In this document: positions 26,290-34,193 of the stretch, piece after piece
How the letters are laid out: each line of letters begins with the position of its first letter
How positions within the stretch are numbered: position 1 is the first letter of the stretch
From: JBBRMW01 sp965246845
GTDB taxonomy: Bacteria; Chloroflexota; Anaerolineae; Aggregatilineales; UBA2796
Direction: 5' to 3'
Length of the DNA: 64,000 bases
Assembly (NCBI GenBank): GCA_965246845.1
Contig: CBDFFR010000012.1
Span: 1,922,001 to 1,986,000, forward strand
Notes under the pieces: generated by a model
Database searches by the model: none
What the model was told of the DNA's origin: nothing
The model's input: only the letters and a program-made list of their open reading frames with translations
Program-made: the position numbers and the translations under genes

Positions 26290-26928
26290 CTAGTTCGGGC
26301 TTGCGACGCCGTTGGCGGGCGCTGCAAGCTGCGCTTTCAGGCGCGCGATCTCCGCATCGCGTTCGGCAAGTTGATCGACCACATTATCGATACGCTCATC
26401 TGCGAACTGGTGCAAATCCATCAGTTGGGCGCGTGTCTCAATCACCGACATGCAGACCAGCGAGAGGTCGCGCATAATCTCGATTTGCTCCGGGGTCCAG
26501 TCGCGAGGCTTGTAATCGATCACACAGAACGAACCCATTACATCGCCCTCATTGCTCTTGAGTGGCATTCCCAGATAGCCGATTGCATCCAGCTCTTTGA
26601 CGGCGAGGTTGTCCTGTACAAACGGGGTTTCGCGGGTGTCGGAGATAATCAGCGGTTCACCCGTTCCCAGCATGTAATGACAAATCGAATAGGAAAGCGG
26701 CAGGTTCGGATTAGTCACCATCGATTCGGGCAGCCCGGTCGAGCTTTTCATGAACTGGTGATCGGCGTCGATGAGAGAAACCATCGACACGGGCGCACCG
26801 ATAATCTTGCTTGCAAGCTGCGTCAGCTTGTCGAAAACAAGTTCAGAAGGCGTATCCAGCAGCGCGAGTTGTTGCAGCGCTTGCAGGCGGCGTGTGTTGG
26901 TGAGAGCGTTGTTAATGGTATCGAGCAT
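26290..26928 (-). CDS. GAF domain protein (tandem paralogue 1)
   Basis: This 212-residue protein is almost entirely one GAF domain (about 20-165: SLIDADHQFMKSSTGLP, SICHYML, YLGMPL, GSFCVID) plus a C-terminal coiled coil (DLHQFADERIDNVVDQLAERDAEIARL, written here as about 170-200). There is no enzymatic or DNA-binding output domain. Such stand-alone GAFs may sense a small molecule or light and act through dimerisation. It is a close relative of the gene at 27132. ATG 26928 fits the paralogue's start. Confidence 0.8.
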   Translation of the reverse strand: MLDTINNALTNTRRLQALQQLALLDTPSELVFDKLTQLASKIIGAPVSMVSLIDADHQFMKSSTGLPESMVTNPNLPLSYSICHYMLGTGEPLIISDTRETPFVQDNLAVKELDAIGYLGMPLKSNEGDVMGSFCVIDYKPRDWTPEQIEIMRDLSLVCMSVIETRAQLMDLHQFADERIDNVVDQLAERDAEIARLKAQLAAPANGVASPN

Positions 26929-27029
26929 GGTTTCACCAGTAGGTATCGAATAAAGACGAGTATAAAGCACACCTCACATGATGCGCTGCGATTTTCACAA
27001 AGAATTCAGGGTTGAGAGAAAATTGTGAG

Positions 27030-27055
27030 ACCGGATGTGGCAAGCCGCATCCGGT
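27030..27055 (-). terminator. Hairpin after GAF paralogue 2
   Basis: ACCGGATG (27030-27037) pairs perfectly with CATCCGGT (27048-27055). On the minus strand it is followed by a loose T-rich run (CTCACAATTTTCTC). It lies between the two GAF genes and suggests that they are separate transcription units. Confidence 0.5.
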
Positions 27056-27131
27056 TGGAGAGTTAAATAATCTCGCGAGCCAACGACGGTGGTCCGCCGC
27101 CGAACCCGGCGACTTTTTCTGCGTCAGTCGC

Positions 27132-27740
27132 TTAGGTCGGAATTTGCGTCTTCAATCGCGCAATTTCCGCATCTCGCTCGCCAATCTGATCCAGCGCATT
27201 GTTCAAGCGGTCTTCGGCGAATTGGTGCAGGTCCATCAACTGGGCGCGGGTTTCGATGACCGACATGCACAGCATAGACAGATTGCGCACAATCGCAATT
27301 TCCCGCTCGCTCCAAACGCGGGGTTTACCATCAATCACGCAAAATGAACCCAGAATATCGCCTGTGCTGGTTTCGAGTGGCATACCCAGGTAGCCGATCA
27401 CATTCAAATCGGGGATCGCAAGATTGTCTTTCACGAGCGCTGTCTCTCGCGCATCCTCGATGATCAGTGGTTGACCAGACGCGACAATGTGCTGACAAAA
27501 CGAATGAGTCAATGGGGTCTCTCGCATCGACCGCCAGGGTTCGGGCAGGCCGACCGAGCTTTTGAAGAACTGGCGGTCCTGATCGACCAGTGAGACCAAT
27601 GACACCGGCGCACCGATCATATCGCTTGCAAGCTGCGTAAGCTGATCGAAAACCTGTTCGGAAGGCGTATCCAGAAGCGCCATTTTATGGAGTACATTGA
27701 GGCGTTTGGCATTGGTGACGCCTGCGGCTACCACATTCAT
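27132..27740 (-). CDS. GAF domain protein (tandem paralogue 2)
   Basis: This 202-residue product has the same architecture as its neighbour: a short N-terminal helix, a GAF domain (SLVDQDRQFFKSSVGLP, FCQHIVA, GSFCVID) and a C-terminal coiled coil ending in EIARLKTQ. Blocks such as LALLDTPSE..VFDQLTQLAS and VIETRAQLMDLHQFA recur in both, pointing to local duplication. No output domain is visible. Confidence 0.8.
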   Translation of the reverse strand: MNVVAAGVTNAKRLNVLHKMALLDTPSEQVFDQLTQLASDMIGAPVSLVSLVDQDRQFFKSSVGLPEPWRSMRETPLTHSFCQHIVASGQPLIIEDARETALVKDNLAIPDLNVIGYLGMPLETSTGDILGSFCVIDGKPRVWSEREIAIVRNLSMLCMSVIETRAQLMDLHQFAEDRLNNALDQIGERDAEIARLKTQIPT

Positions 27741-27852
27741 CTCTGTATTTCCTCGATTACGATACTGAAGTTCACGCCTTCACTATATACGAATAACACC
27801 TTCTTGCGAATATTTTTTTGGATATTACTTGTGATTTGTTATGAACCTGGAA

Positions 27853-27878
27853 CGACCGGGCAGTATGAAACCCGGTCG
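27853..27878 (-). terminator. Hairpin after hsp20
   Basis: A perfect 8-bp stem CGACCGGG / CCCGGTCG with a 10-base loop lies immediately downstream of the Hsp20 stop on the minus strand. The following T content is modest. Confidence 0.5.
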
Positions 27879-27885
27879 GCGCACT

Positions 27886-28338
27886 CTACAGAGCGGGGGC
27901 AGTTGGCGGGGTATCCGTCTCGATATTGATCGTGCGGGTCTTGACCTGCTCGGCCTTCGGAATCGTGACAATCAGCATCCAGTTTTTGAAATCGGCGCTT
28001 GCCCCTTCCGGGTTGATCGGGATCGGGATTGCAATCGTGCGTGCGAAAGGACCGTACTTGCGTTCGCGGCGCAGATAGGTCGCGCCCTGCACGTCGTCTT
28101 CCGGGCGCATCTCGCCCTTGATCGTCAGCGAGCCACCCGTCACGCTCACATCGATGTCTTCCGGCTGCACTCCGATCAGCGGTCCTGCCTTGACGACGAC
28201 CGACTGCGCGGTTTCATACATATCGACCGCGATCACCTGCGAACCGCTGGCCGAAGAAAGCCCCTCTTCAATGAAGCGGTTCACGCCATCGCGAAGGTTT
28301 TGCACAGTTTTCAACGGATCAAATCCCTGATTAGCCAT
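27886..28338 (-). CDS. Hsp20/alpha-crystallin family small heat shock protein
   Basis: This 150-residue protein contains an alpha-crystallin domain (IAVDMYETAQSVVVKAGPL..., GVQPEDIDVSVTGGSLTIKGE). It closes with the A-x-x-x-NWMLIVTIPKAE strand that corresponds to the usual GVLTIxLPK. It should act as an ATP-independent holdase. The ATG at 28338 is preceded by AGGAAT; the longer frame upstream is not family-like. Confidence 0.9.
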   Translation of the reverse strand: MANQGFDPLKTVQNLRDGVNRFIEEGLSSASGSQVIAVDMYETAQSVVVKAGPLIGVQPEDIDVSVTGGSLTIKGEMRPEDDVQGATYLRRERKYGPFARTIAIPIPINPEGASADFKNWMLIVTIPKAEQVKTRTINIETDTPPTAPAL

Positions 28339-28397
28339 TACGCATTCCTCTACTGTCTTGATCACTCTCTACGCAGGGCGACGCTCCGGCGTTGCGC

Positions 28398-29138
28398 TCA
28401 GGGCTGCTCGTGCCGGAAATCGACAAAACGATAGCCGACGCCGCGCTCTGTCAGGATGTAGCGCGGGTTGGCCGGGTCCTCTTCGATTTTTTCACGCAGA
28501 TAATTCACGTACAACCGCACGTAATGCGTTTCGTCGCGATATTCGTAGCCCCACACCTTTGCGAGAAGCTGCTCGTGGCTGACCGTCCAGCCTGCGTTTT
28601 CGATCAGGTGATACAGCAGCCGATATTCGGTCGGTCGCAGCTTGATATGCTGACCTTCGATGACGACCTCGCGGCGGTTGAAATCGACGGTCAGGTGGTC
28701 GTCCACTTTCAATAGCGAGCGGTCCGGCATATTCGGCATTTCGGCACGGCGCAAGACGGCCTTGACGCGGCTCGAAAGTTCACGCGGACCGAACGGCTTG
28801 GTCACGTAATCATCCGCGCCCAATTCGAGCCCGCGCACCTTGTCGGCTTCCTCGCCCTTGGCGGTCAGCATAATCACCGGGATAGTTGAAAACTCGCGCA
28901 GCATTCGGAGCGTCTCGAAGCCATCCAATTCCGGCATCATCACATCGAGGATCACGGTATCGGGAAGCTGCGTGCGGATTTTATCCAGCGCTTCGATACC
29001 GTTGTGTGCCTCGACGACCTGATAGCCGTCATGCTCCAGATTGAGCCGGATGAAGCCGATCATGCGTGGCTCATCATCGACGACGAGGACGCGGCGCGCA
29101 TCGCGGGGCAGGGTGCGGGGAACTTTGGTAGTCGCCAT
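28398..29138 (-). CDS. OmpR/KdpE-like response regulator
   Basis: This 246-residue protein has a receiver (VLVVDDEPRM, phosphoacceptor in VILDVMMPELDG, lysine in TKPFG) and a winged-helix output domain (RPTEYRLLYHLIENAGWTVSHE..., VNYLREKIEEDP, GVGYRFVDF). No kinase gene is adjacent, making it an orphan. It is co-transcribed with the 85-residue gene upstream (4-base gap). ATG 29138 replaces a longer non-homologous extension. Confidence 0.92.
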   Translation of the reverse strand: MATTKVPRTLPRDARRVLVVDDEPRMIGFIRLNLEHDGYQVVEAHNGIEALDKIRTQLPDTVILDVMMPELDGFETLRMLREFSTIPVIMLTAKGEEADKVRGLELGADDYVTKPFGPRELSSRVKAVLRRAEMPNMPDRSLLKVDDHLTVDFNRREVVIEGQHIKLRPTEYRLLYHLIENAGWTVSHEQLLAKVWGYEYRDETHYVRLYVNYLREKIEEDPANPRYILTERGVGYRFVDFRHEQP

Positions 29139-29142
29139 CGGC

Positions 29143-29400
29143 TTAGTAGCGAGTGCGGTCTTCGCGCACGGTGGTGATGATCTCTTCCTCGTCCTTGTTC
29201 GGCAGGATTTCGACAAAGCTGATGCGCCATGTCGGGAGCATGATCGTCGTCACGTCGCTAAGCAGGTAGTGCAGGTCTTTGTTGTCCTTGCGGCGCGGGT
29301 TGGCGATTTTCAGCCAGGTATCCGTCGCGGCGGGAAGTTCATCGACTTCGGCCATGATAGCGTCTTCATTCGCGACGTGGATCAATATGGTGTATGCCAT
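29143..29400 (-). CDS. Small conserved-looking protein upstream of a response regulator
   Basis: An 85-residue cytoplasmic protein, acidic and without Cys or membrane segments (MAYTILIHVANEDAIMAEVDELP..., PRRKDNKDLHYLL). Its stop is 4 bases from the regulator start, so translation is probably coupled. I do not recognise a family. Because of the coupling it may modulate the orphan regulator. Confidence 0.68.
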   Translation of the reverse strand: MAYTILIHVANEDAIMAEVDELPAATDTWLKIANPRRKDNKDLHYLLSDVTTIMLPTWRISFVEILPNKDEEEIITTVREDRTRY

Positions 29401-29547
29401 GTGCCAGACCTCAAGTGGAGCGATATGTCACTCTAGTATATCAAACAGTGTGCAAAGCGTGGCGGTCCATAGCTACTAGAAACACAGGTTTTAGGCTAAA
29501 CCACCGATTGCTTGCCAGGCTTCAGAAAATCAGTCGTAGCAAGGGCG

Positions 29548-30087
29548 TCACCGTCCTGTAACACGCGCTTCGTCAAGGCGGGCAAGGATTTCATCGACTG
29601 TTGCGTCGATGGTCAAGCGGGAGTTATCAACCCACAGGCCGATCTTTGGCGTATCGGTGAGTAGCCACTCATGAAGCAATTCAGGTGTCCAGCCTATGTA
29701 GCCGCGCTTGTGCCGCTCGTTGTCGCGCTGTAATGCAACAGCAGGGTCGGGACGCAGCACGACCACATACAACGGATGATGTGCATGAAGTGCAACGACG
29801 TCACCCAGAAGTTGTCCGAGTATCACATCCTGATAAACGACCGCAAAACCCGCATTGCAATATTGTTCAGCCGCCAAAGCCGCGATGCTATAGCGCAGCC
29901 GAAGCTGTCGTGAAGCGTCCTCTGACATTGGCGAAGCGATCTCAGCCTGACCATTGATGATCATCCGGCGAAATATATCCCCTCTCAAATGGACGCTTTT
30001 TGGGATGCGTTGGGCTATGGCTTGCGCAATCGTTGATTTCCCGGCTGCCATGATGCCAGTGATAAGCAACGTAGCGGATGTCAGCAT
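29548..30087 (-). CDS. P-loop kinase (zeta/chloramphenicol-phosphotransferase-like)
   Basis: This 179-residue nucleotide-binding protein has Walker A GIMAAGKST (about 10-18), a conserved HLRGDIFRRM substrate-site region, VVYQDVIL, and a lid with RDNERHKRGY. It belongs to the AAA_33-like small-molecule kinase group. The substrate is not predictable, and no antitoxin-like gene is adjacent, so a zeta-toxin role is not supported. It ends in a 147-base gap showing no further features. Confidence 0.75.
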   Translation of the reverse strand: MLTSATLLITGIMAAGKSTIAQAIAQRIPKSVHLRGDIFRRMIINGQAEIASPMSEDASRQLRLRYSIAALAAEQYCNAGFAVVYQDVILGQLLGDVVALHAHHPLYVVVLRPDPAVALQRDNERHKRGYIGWTPELLHEWLLTDTPKIGLWVDNSRLTIDATVDEILARLDEARVTGR

Positions 30088-30096
30088 GTGCGGCCT

Positions 30097-31071
30097 CTAT
30101 CCTGTCCGTTCGTGGTCGAAAGCCTGCCCCAGCGCGCCCGGCGGCTTCGAGCGCAAGAGCAGCAGTGTCACCGACCGGAAGCGCTTCGGGAGCGCGTTGC
30201 CCAGACGGTCGAGCAAGCCACTGCTGACGAGCGCCAGAGTCGCGATCATGAGCAGCCAGGGGATCGCGTTCAGCAGCGCGGGCGGGAGTCGCACCGTGCC
30301 GCCTTGCAATGCAGTCGCAAAGGTGCTGAGACCGCGCACGAGATACGCGCCGACGGCGACCCGCACCGGATACCATCCGCCGAAGATGACGATGGCGAGC
30401 GCGATCCAGCCATTGCCGCTGATGTCGGCTTCCGACCACTTGGAAGTCACGTTGAGCGTGAACGCCGCGCCCGCCAGCCCAACGAGCATCCCGCCGACCG
30501 CGCTATACAGATAGCGTGTGCGACGCACGCTCACCCCGCGCGCGAAGGCCGTCTCCGGGCGCTCCCCAACCGCGCGCAGCCCCAACCCTGCCTGCGTACG
30601 GAATATCCAGAACCACGCGGCGGCAATCGCGAGATAGCTCAGGTACGTAAACGCATCCTGCTTGAAGAAAATATCCCCGATGACCGGAATCTGATCGAGC
30701 AGCGGAATATTGAAATAGGGCGGTGGCAAGCCCGGCCTGCCGACGACCGGACGCCCCAGAAAGATCGCGAGGTCGCGGCACAGCAACGTCAGGACGAACC
30801 CGACCGCGACCTGACTTACTTTCAATTCGATGCTCGCCGCCGCGACCAGCAGCGCGACCAGCGCACCGACTGCCATCCCTGCCAGCGCCCCCGCGATGAT
30901 GCTCCCGCTATCCGTCCCAACGACGAACGCGGCCAGCGCGGAGAGCATCAGCGAGCCATCGAGAGAGAGATTGACGACACCGACGCGCTCCGTGAAGGTC
31001 TCGCCGATGGCGGCGAGGACCAGCGGCGCGGCGGAGCGCAAAATCCCCGCGAGTTCATCCGTGAGCGCCAT
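30097..31071 (-). CDS. ABC transporter permease of the BmpA/nucleoside-uptake type (orphan)
   Basis: This 324-residue membrane protein of the BPD_transp_2 family resembles YufQ, the second permease of nucleoside importers: TERVGVVNLSLDGSLMLSA, GLGLRAVGERPETAFARGV and GWIALAIVIFGGW. ATG 31071 is preferred over the adjacent TTG because AGGAT lies at good spacing. The ATPase, first permease and binding protein normally encoded beside it are absent here. They may lie elsewhere in the genome, or this is a stranded fragment. Confidence 0.85.
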   Translation of the reverse strand: MALTDELAGILRSAAPLVLAAIGETFTERVGVVNLSLDGSLMLSALAAFVVGTDSGSIIAGALAGMAVGALVALLVAAASIELKVSQVAVGFVLTLLCRDLAIFLGRPVVGRPGLPPPYFNIPLLDQIPVIGDIFFKQDAFTYLSYLAIAAAWFWIFRTQAGLGLRAVGERPETAFARGVSVRRTRYLYSAVGGMLVGLAGAAFTLNVTSKWSEADISGNGWIALAIVIFGGWYPVRVAVGAYLVRGLSTFATALQGGTVRLPPALLNAIPWLLMIATLALVSSGLLDRLGNALPKRFRSVTLLLLRSKPPGALGQAFDHERTG

Positions 31072-31086
31072 CAATCGATCCTTTGT

Positions 31087-31794
31087 TCACCACTCGGTTT
31101 CACCGCCCAGCCATAACAGAAAGCGCCCCGACTCAGTGGACGTCATCCGGTCGATGCGGTCGATCATCGCCGTAACGGTTAGCCCGACGTCCTGCTCCGC
31201 GCCCGTGCCACCCATGTCTGTCCTTGCCCAGCCGGGGTCCATCGCCGCGCAGAGGATGTTCTCGGGCGCGAGTGCATAGCCGAGGACGCGGCTGTACATC
31301 GCAAGCGCGGCCTTGCTCGCGGCATAGCCGAACGAACCGCGATATTCCGGCGTGCGCTCGCCTGCCGACGCGAACCACGACGCGATATTCACGATACGAG
31401 CGGCCTCGCCTTTGCGCAGCAGCGGCAGCAAGGCTTGTGCGACGAGTAGCGGACCAATCGCGTTGACCTGCATCACGCGCGTCTGGCTCTCCATCGTGAG
31501 CGTTTCCAGCGCGTCGAGCGGTTGCAGCGTGGGCGCACCATAGCCCATCCCCGCATTGTTAATCAAAATATCGAGGCGGTCCGTCCTGCGCATGAGCGCC
31601 GCCGCGCACACCTGAATCGAGAGCGTGTCGCCACTGTCGATCTGTAAAACCTGCACGCCGGGCAGCGCGGCGAGTTCGGTTGCTGTCTCCGGGACACGGC
31701 ACGCGCCGAAGACACGATCCCCACGCGCCGCATACTGGCGGGCGAATTCCAGCCCGAAACCCCGATTTGCGCCCGTGATGAAAACCGTCTGCAC
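31087..31794 (-). CDS. Short-chain dehydrogenase/reductase
   Basis: This 235-residue SDR has TGANRGFG for NAD(P) binding, the NNAG motif (INNAGMGYG) and catalytic Y-A-A-S-K with the upstream Ser (NIASW). The start is a GTG at 31794 preceded by GGGGAG; the upstream open frame runs into a palindromic repeat and is not protein-like. The last residues (STESGRFLLWLGGETEW) match the C-termini of 'SDR with Rossmann and GETEW' proteins. Substrate unknown. Confidence 0.87.
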   Translation of the reverse strand: MQTVFITGANRGFGLEFARQYAARGDRVFGACRVPETATELAALPGVQVLQIDSGDTLSIQVCAAALMRRTDRLDILINNAGMGYGAPTLQPLDALETLTMESQTRVMQVNAIGPLLVAQALLPLLRKGEAARIVNIASWFASAGERTPEYRGSFGYAASKAALAMYSRVLGYALAPENILCAAMDPGWARTDMGGTGAEQDVGLTVTAMIDRIDRMTSTESGRFLLWLGGETEW

Positions 31795-31896
31795 TTTGAA
31801 CTCCCCGATACGCACGTAGATTGTATCGGGTTTTGCCCTATCCACGTAGAGCGCAGCGGCCTGAGTACAATGCAAACGCATCAAGATCAAAAGCGT

Positions 31897-31962
31897 GGGC
31901 GGACACGCAGGTCCGCCCCTACAGAACGCGCTCTGTGTAGGGGCGGACCGATGTGTCCGCCC
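31897..31962. repeat. Inverted pair of REP-like units
   Basis: Two copies of a GGGCGGACA...GGTCCGCCCCTACA unit face each other (31897-31924 and 31933-31962), forming a long near-perfect hairpin. Each arm is itself palindromic. The unit recurs at 629-653 and 14381-14407. This sits in the 321-base gap before the receiver gene; apart from a TATAAT at 32093-32098 nothing else was seen. Confidence 0.8.
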
Positions 31963-32092
31963 GTGACTGATTTCTGTCTTGATGCCTTTTACGTGGACCC
32001 GATCAGGGCAAGATACACAGGTCCATCCACCGCAACCGATTTTCTGCAATAGCGCGCTGGTCGTCGTTTTCGACGGCGAGTGTAAGCCGGGG

Positions 32093-32098
32093 TATAAT
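32093..32098 (+). promoter_or_regulatory. TATAAT -10 element of the receiver gene
   Basis: A perfect TATAAT preceded by GG lies 17 bases upstream of the ATG at 32116. The -35 region is weak. It may drive the receiver-TPR-regulator cluster. Confidence 0.45.
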
Positions 32099-32115
32099 CT
32101 CCAGTGGGGGAGTGG

Positions 32116-32517
32116 ATGCAGCTAGACCTGTCGAAAACGGAGACGTGGACCGTGTTGGTCGTGGACGATGAGCCGGACAACCTAGAACTCATTTCCGACG
32201 TGCTGCAATATTATGGCGCACGGGTCGCGATCACGAACACGGGCGTCGCGGCGCTGACCTTGCTACCCACGCTTGCGCCGAACATGATCATCCTCGATCT
32301 TGGGATGCCGAAGATGAACGGCTGGCAGCTTCGCGAACTCATCCGTGAGTTGTCTGCCTTCGCGCAGACGCCTATCCTTGCGCTCTCCGCGCACGCGATG
32401 GTCGGGGACCGCGAACGGGTCCTCGCGGCGGGGTTCGATGGCTATCTCTCCAAACCCATCAACGTAAGTACGATCATCGAAGACATACGCGGCGCTCTCG
32501 AAATCCGTGAGGAATAA
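32116..32517 (+). CDS. Receiver-only response regulator (CheY-like)
   Basis: This 133-residue single receiver domain has an acidic pair (VVDDEPDN), the phosphoacceptor in IILDLGMPKMNGWQ, and a lysine (LSKPIN). There is no output domain. It begins the signalling cluster that runs into the Tad pilus genes, and it may relay phosphate or regulate by protein contact. Start ATG 32116 follows a GGGGGAG site. Confidence 0.9.
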   Translation: MQLDLSKTETWTVLVVDDEPDNLELISDVLQYYGARVAITNTGVAALTLLPTLAPNMIILDLGMPKMNGWQLRELIRELSAFAQTPILALSAHAMVGDRERVLAAGFDGYLSKPINVSTIIEDIRGALEIREE

Positions 32518-32520
32518 ACC

Positions 32521-33357
32521 GATGCCGGATACGCTCACGCACCCCGCGCCGCGAGATGCACGCTGGAAGCCGCCCGTCCGTTTTGCTACCTTCCGCGAAC
32601 AGCTTGCCAGCGCGGTTCTCCGGCCTGCTCGGAGCGCGGCTCGCGACCGCGCCGGAACCGCTCCCGGAACGCCGTGCAACGCAGGTTGCCGCGCTCACCC
32701 TTGAAGCGCTCTCGCTCGCAGAGGTCGAGGCGCGGCTCGCTGCCGGGGACACAGACCCGGCGCTGTACCTGCTGCGCGGCGGCTATCGCTTCGCTGCCGG
32801 AGCCTATGAACAGGCCTCCGCCGATTATGCATTGGGGATTGCGCAGGGCGCGGCGCAGCGCCTTGAGTCACGACTGTACAGCGCAAGCGCAGTCGTTTGC
32901 CTGAGCGTTCTGGATTACGAGGGCGCACACCACGACAGCGAAGCCGCGCGCGCGCTGGACCCCGATAACGCGGAAGCTGCGCAGGTTCGTGGTCTGCTCT
33001 GCGCGGAGACGAAGGACCTGCGCGGCGCAGAAACGGCATTTGGCGAGGTGTTGCGCCTACAGCCCGATGCGGCGCGCAGCATCAGCAACTTCGCGTGGCT
33101 GCGCCTGCTGCACAAGGATACGGATGTCGCGCTACGGCTCGCGGACGATGCGTTGGGACGCGACCCGCTGGACGCCACCGCGCGCTATGTACGGGGCCTG
33201 ATCCACGCCGGGCGCAAGCAACGCGCGTTGGCCTGTGCGCGACTACCGCGCCGCACTTGTAAATTGGCCGAATATTCACAGCCCGCACGCGCAGCACTAT
33301 TTCGATGACATGACTGCATATATCGACCGCTGGTCGGATAGCGAGACCCAATTATGA
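32521..33357 (+). pseudogene. TPR-repeat protein with two compensating frameshifts
   Basis: The gene's ends share one reading frame. ATG 32521 opens MPDTLTHPAPRDARW..., and the C-terminus ends ...RWSDSETQL at a TGA overlapping the next ATG. The centre, about 32620-33230, is clearly coding in a different frame (ALYLLRGGYRFAAGAYEQASADY, EAARALDPDNAEA), with several TPR motifs. One shift near 32610 and an opposite one near 33230 are needed. These may be sequencing indels or true mutations. TPR proteins mediate protein contacts; between a receiver and a regulator this would be a signalling scaffold. Confidence 0.72.
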
Positions 33358-34085
33358 ATTCATCTTCGTATAATAAAGACCGCACGACGCCGATCACGCT
33401 GATGATCGTCGACGACCACCCGATGATGCGTGACGGCCTGCGCCGCGTACTTGAGATTCAATCCGACCTGCGCATCATTGCGCAATCCGGAAACGGCGAA
33501 GACTCGATTGTTCTGGCGCGCGAAAAGCTGCCGAATGTCGTCCTGATGGACATCAACCTGCCGAAGATGAACGGCCTCGAAGCGACGACGCAAATCAAGG
33601 CCGAGATGCGCGACCGCGTAATGGTGGTGCTGATGACCGCGCACGACGACTCCTCGCAGATTCACTACGCGATGCGGACGGGCGCTTCCGGCTACTGCTC
33701 TAAAGAGATCGAGGTCGAGAAACTGATCGAGACGATCCGGCTGGTCGCGCGTGGCGGCTACGCGGTGCATGGGCAGCCCTTCACGGAGCGCTCGCTCCAT
33801 GCGTGGCTGGAAGAGCAGGCGGGCGCGGCCTCCTATACCGACTGGCGCGAACCGTATGGACCCCTCAGCCCGCGCGAAATGGAAATCCTGCGTTGCGTTA
33901 TTCGCGGCATGAGCAACAAGCAAATCGCGACCGAACTGGGCATCAGCCATCAGACCGTCAAGAACCACATGACGAATATTCTGGATAAACTCGGCCTCGA
34001 AGACCGCACACAGGCCGCCGTGTACGCGCTTCGACAGGGTTGGGTGCGGATGGGACCCGGCGAAAAGCCACCGGAAAACGTCTAG
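33354..34085 (+). CDS. NarL/FixJ-family response regulator
   Basis: This 243-residue protein has a receiver (LMIVDDHPMMRDGLRRVL, phosphoacceptor in VVLMDINLPKMNGLEA, conserved Lys in CSKEIEVEK) and a C-terminal LuxR HTH (LSPREMEILRCVIRGMSNKQIA, written here as about 172-193). The ATG overlaps the TGA of the TPR gene, indicating coupling. Its natural kinase would be a NarX/DegS-type HisKA_3 protein such as the one encoded immediately downstream. Confidence 0.93.
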   Translation: MNSSSYNKDRTTPITLMIVDDHPMMRDGLRRVLEIQSDLRIIAQSGNGEDSIVLAREKLPNVVLMDINLPKMNGLEATTQIKAEMRDRVMVVLMTAHDDSSQIHYAMRTGASGYCSKEIEVEKLIETIRLVARGGYAVHGQPFTERSLHAWLEEQAGAASYTDWREPYGPLSPREMEILRCVIRGMSNKQIATELGISHQTVKNHMTNILDKLGLEDRTQAAVYALRQGWVRMGPGEKPPENV

Positions 34086-34153
34086 CGATCACAAAATTCA
34101 CACAAAATTAGGATTTGTCTGGAAATTGTTCGCGAGAAGACAGCGAAACATGC

Positions 34154-34159
34154 TATAGT
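34154..34159 (+). promoter_or_regulatory. TATAGT -10 element before the kinase-like gene
   Basis: TATAGT lies about 35 bases upstream of ATG 34194, between the regulator stop and the kinase-like gene. It supports the downstream start and suggests the gene has its own promoter. Confidence 0.35.
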
Positions 34160-34193
34160 GATGCGCCATAGCCTAACCATGTTGGGAGTCTTT

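Noticed and set aside
29548..30087. Zeta-toxin call for the small P-loop kinase
   Set aside because: Walker A and lid motifs fit several small-molecule kinases, and there is no neighbouring epsilon-type antitoxin gene.
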